Made by a program: the position numbers and the translations under genes | The notes under the pieces: generated by a model | Told to the model about the DNA's origin: nothing | The model's input: the letters and a program-made list of their open reading frames with translations, nothing else | Database searches by the model: none | Virus record (IMG/VR): IMGVR_UViG_3300032083_003297 | Coordinates: 1 to 22,890 of that record | Strand: one strand, 5' to 3' | Length of the DNA stretch: 22,890 nt | Source: a virus | Shown: positions 22,418 through 22,890 of the stretch, piece by piece | Numbering within the stretch: position 1 is the stretch's first letter | How the letters are laid out: each line of letters starts with the position of its first letter

Positions 22418-22825
22418 CTATTCTCCAATTCTAAAGTCAAAGTTTAATAATTCAATTGTATCTGGATTAAGTGCAACTGAAAACTCAACCTGAATATTGA
22501 CTTGATTTCGTTCTTGTGTAGTGAACACGTTTATAATGTTAATATAAGGTAAAAAGGTATCGGCAGCTATTCGAATAGATTCTTCAACTCTATTAGGAAT
22601 ATCTTGTCCTTGTTCAAAGACAATGTTTTTTAAACGACTCCCAAAGCTTGGTTGAAAGATTCTTTCACCTGGTGTAGTAAGTAATAAGTTTCTAAGATTT
22701 GCCTTTGATTGTTCTAATACGGTTTTCGTTTTATAGAAAAATCCCTCTGGACTATGGTCCAACGGAAATCTTATTCCGACATACTTGTCTTCATTTCTAT
22801 CTATTTCTCTTACGCTTCTTGCCAT
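22418..22825 (-). CDS. Baseplate wedge protein, gp25-like
   Basis: A 135-residue protein, near the length of T4 gp25 (132). It carries the family signature LLTTPGERIFQPSFGSRLKN (about 48-67) with the Gly-Glu-Arg core. Before it lies the VLEQSKANLRNLL helix and after it RVEESIRIAADTFLPYI (about 80-96) and IQVEFSV strands. gp25-like proteins nucleate the baseplate wedge and join it to the sheath; the same fold occurs in type VI secretion (TssE) and R-type tailocins. The start lies 6 bases after the stop of an upstream gene, and the Shine-Dalgarno sequence is weak. Confidence 0.92.
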   Translation of the reverse strand: MARSVREIDRNEDKYVGIRFPLDHSPEGFFYKTKTVLEQSKANLRNLLLTTPGERIFQPSFGSRLKNIVFEQGQDIPNRVEESIRIAADTFLPYINIINVFTTQERNQVNIQVEFSVALNPDTIELLNFDFRIGE

Positions 22826-22831
22826 TTTTTA

Positions 22832-22890
22832 TTAAGGTCTAAAATTACCTTCACCACTTTTCTTTTTATTAATTGCTTTCATCAATCCAG
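22832..22890 (-). CDS. C-terminal end of an upstream gene, cut by the window edge
   Basis: The frame is open from the right edge to a TAA just before the gp25-like start, giving the C-terminal residues GLMKAINKKKSGEGNFRP. It is basic and polar. In related baseplate clusters, hub or spike genes often precede gp25, but this fragment is too short to identify. Confidence 0.6.
   Translation of the reverse strand, partial: GLMKAINKKKSGEGNFRP

Noticed and set aside
1-22890. tRNA genes, CRISPR array, integrase, attachment sites or insertion sequences
   Set aside because: I saw no tRNA cloverleaf, no regularly spaced repeats, no recombinase or transposase motif and no terminal inverted repeats. The window gives no direct evidence for lysogeny.

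Overview
The window looks like part of the genome of a tailed, contractile-tail (myovirus-type) phage, or less likely a prophage. It is very AT-rich. Every supported gene lies on the minus strand, so transcription runs from high to low coordinates. Genes are packed almost without gaps; many neighbours share a single base in a TAATG stop/start overlap. The right end carries recognisable T4-type baseplate genes (gp25-like, gp6-like). Secreted proteins begin with signal peptides ending in '(L/V)FAQ', one protein ends in a type IX secretion (T9SS) sorting domain, and ribosome-binding sites are often strong (AGGAG). Together these suggest a host in the Fibrobacteres-Chlorobi-Bacteroidetes group or a relative. 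Marine Marinimicrobia (SAR406) fits well, but this is inference.

Layout, in transcription order. (1) 22890-12767: a fragment of an upstream gene, then gp25-like and gp6-like baseplate proteins, a DNRLRE-like fibre or adhesion protein, three tail/baseplate proteins without a recognisable family (one acidic/basic, one Pro/Arg-rich with a 42-bp tandem repeat), and a 1292-residue baseplate protein with a tail-protein-I-like core and a LamG-like domain. (2) 12689-9977: three virion structural proteins, two of them paralogues. (3) 9926-1099: an accessory block of envelope-directed proteins. It holds a 954-residue T9SS cargo protein with cohesin-like and dockerin-like parts, a PorV/PorQ-like outer-membrane barrel, several tiny membrane proteins, a membrane-anchored coiled-coil protein, a bacterial-type [4Fe-4S] ferredoxin, two CsgG-like proteins flanking an outer-membrane barrel candidate, a spanin-like anchored protein, a Cys-rich protein, a Nudix hydrolase and an HExxH metallopeptidase. 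(4) 960-1: a PD-(D/E)XK-type nuclease, an overlapping 50-residue basic protein, a nucleotidyltransferase and the start of a further gene.

A repeated AT-rich element (CTTATATTTATTA, extended to 18 identical bases at two sites) sits upstream of the first gene of blocks 2, 3 and 4 and is probably the phage promoter dividing the array.

The most interesting part is block 3. A phage late region appears to encode its own outer-membrane toolkit: a T9SS substrate beside a PorV-like carrier, and a CsgG-type secretion or pore module without curlin subunits, mixed with tiny membrane proteins. It could serve surface remodelling, superinfection exclusion, virion decoration or a non-classical lysis route. 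These roles are inferred, not shown by the sequence.
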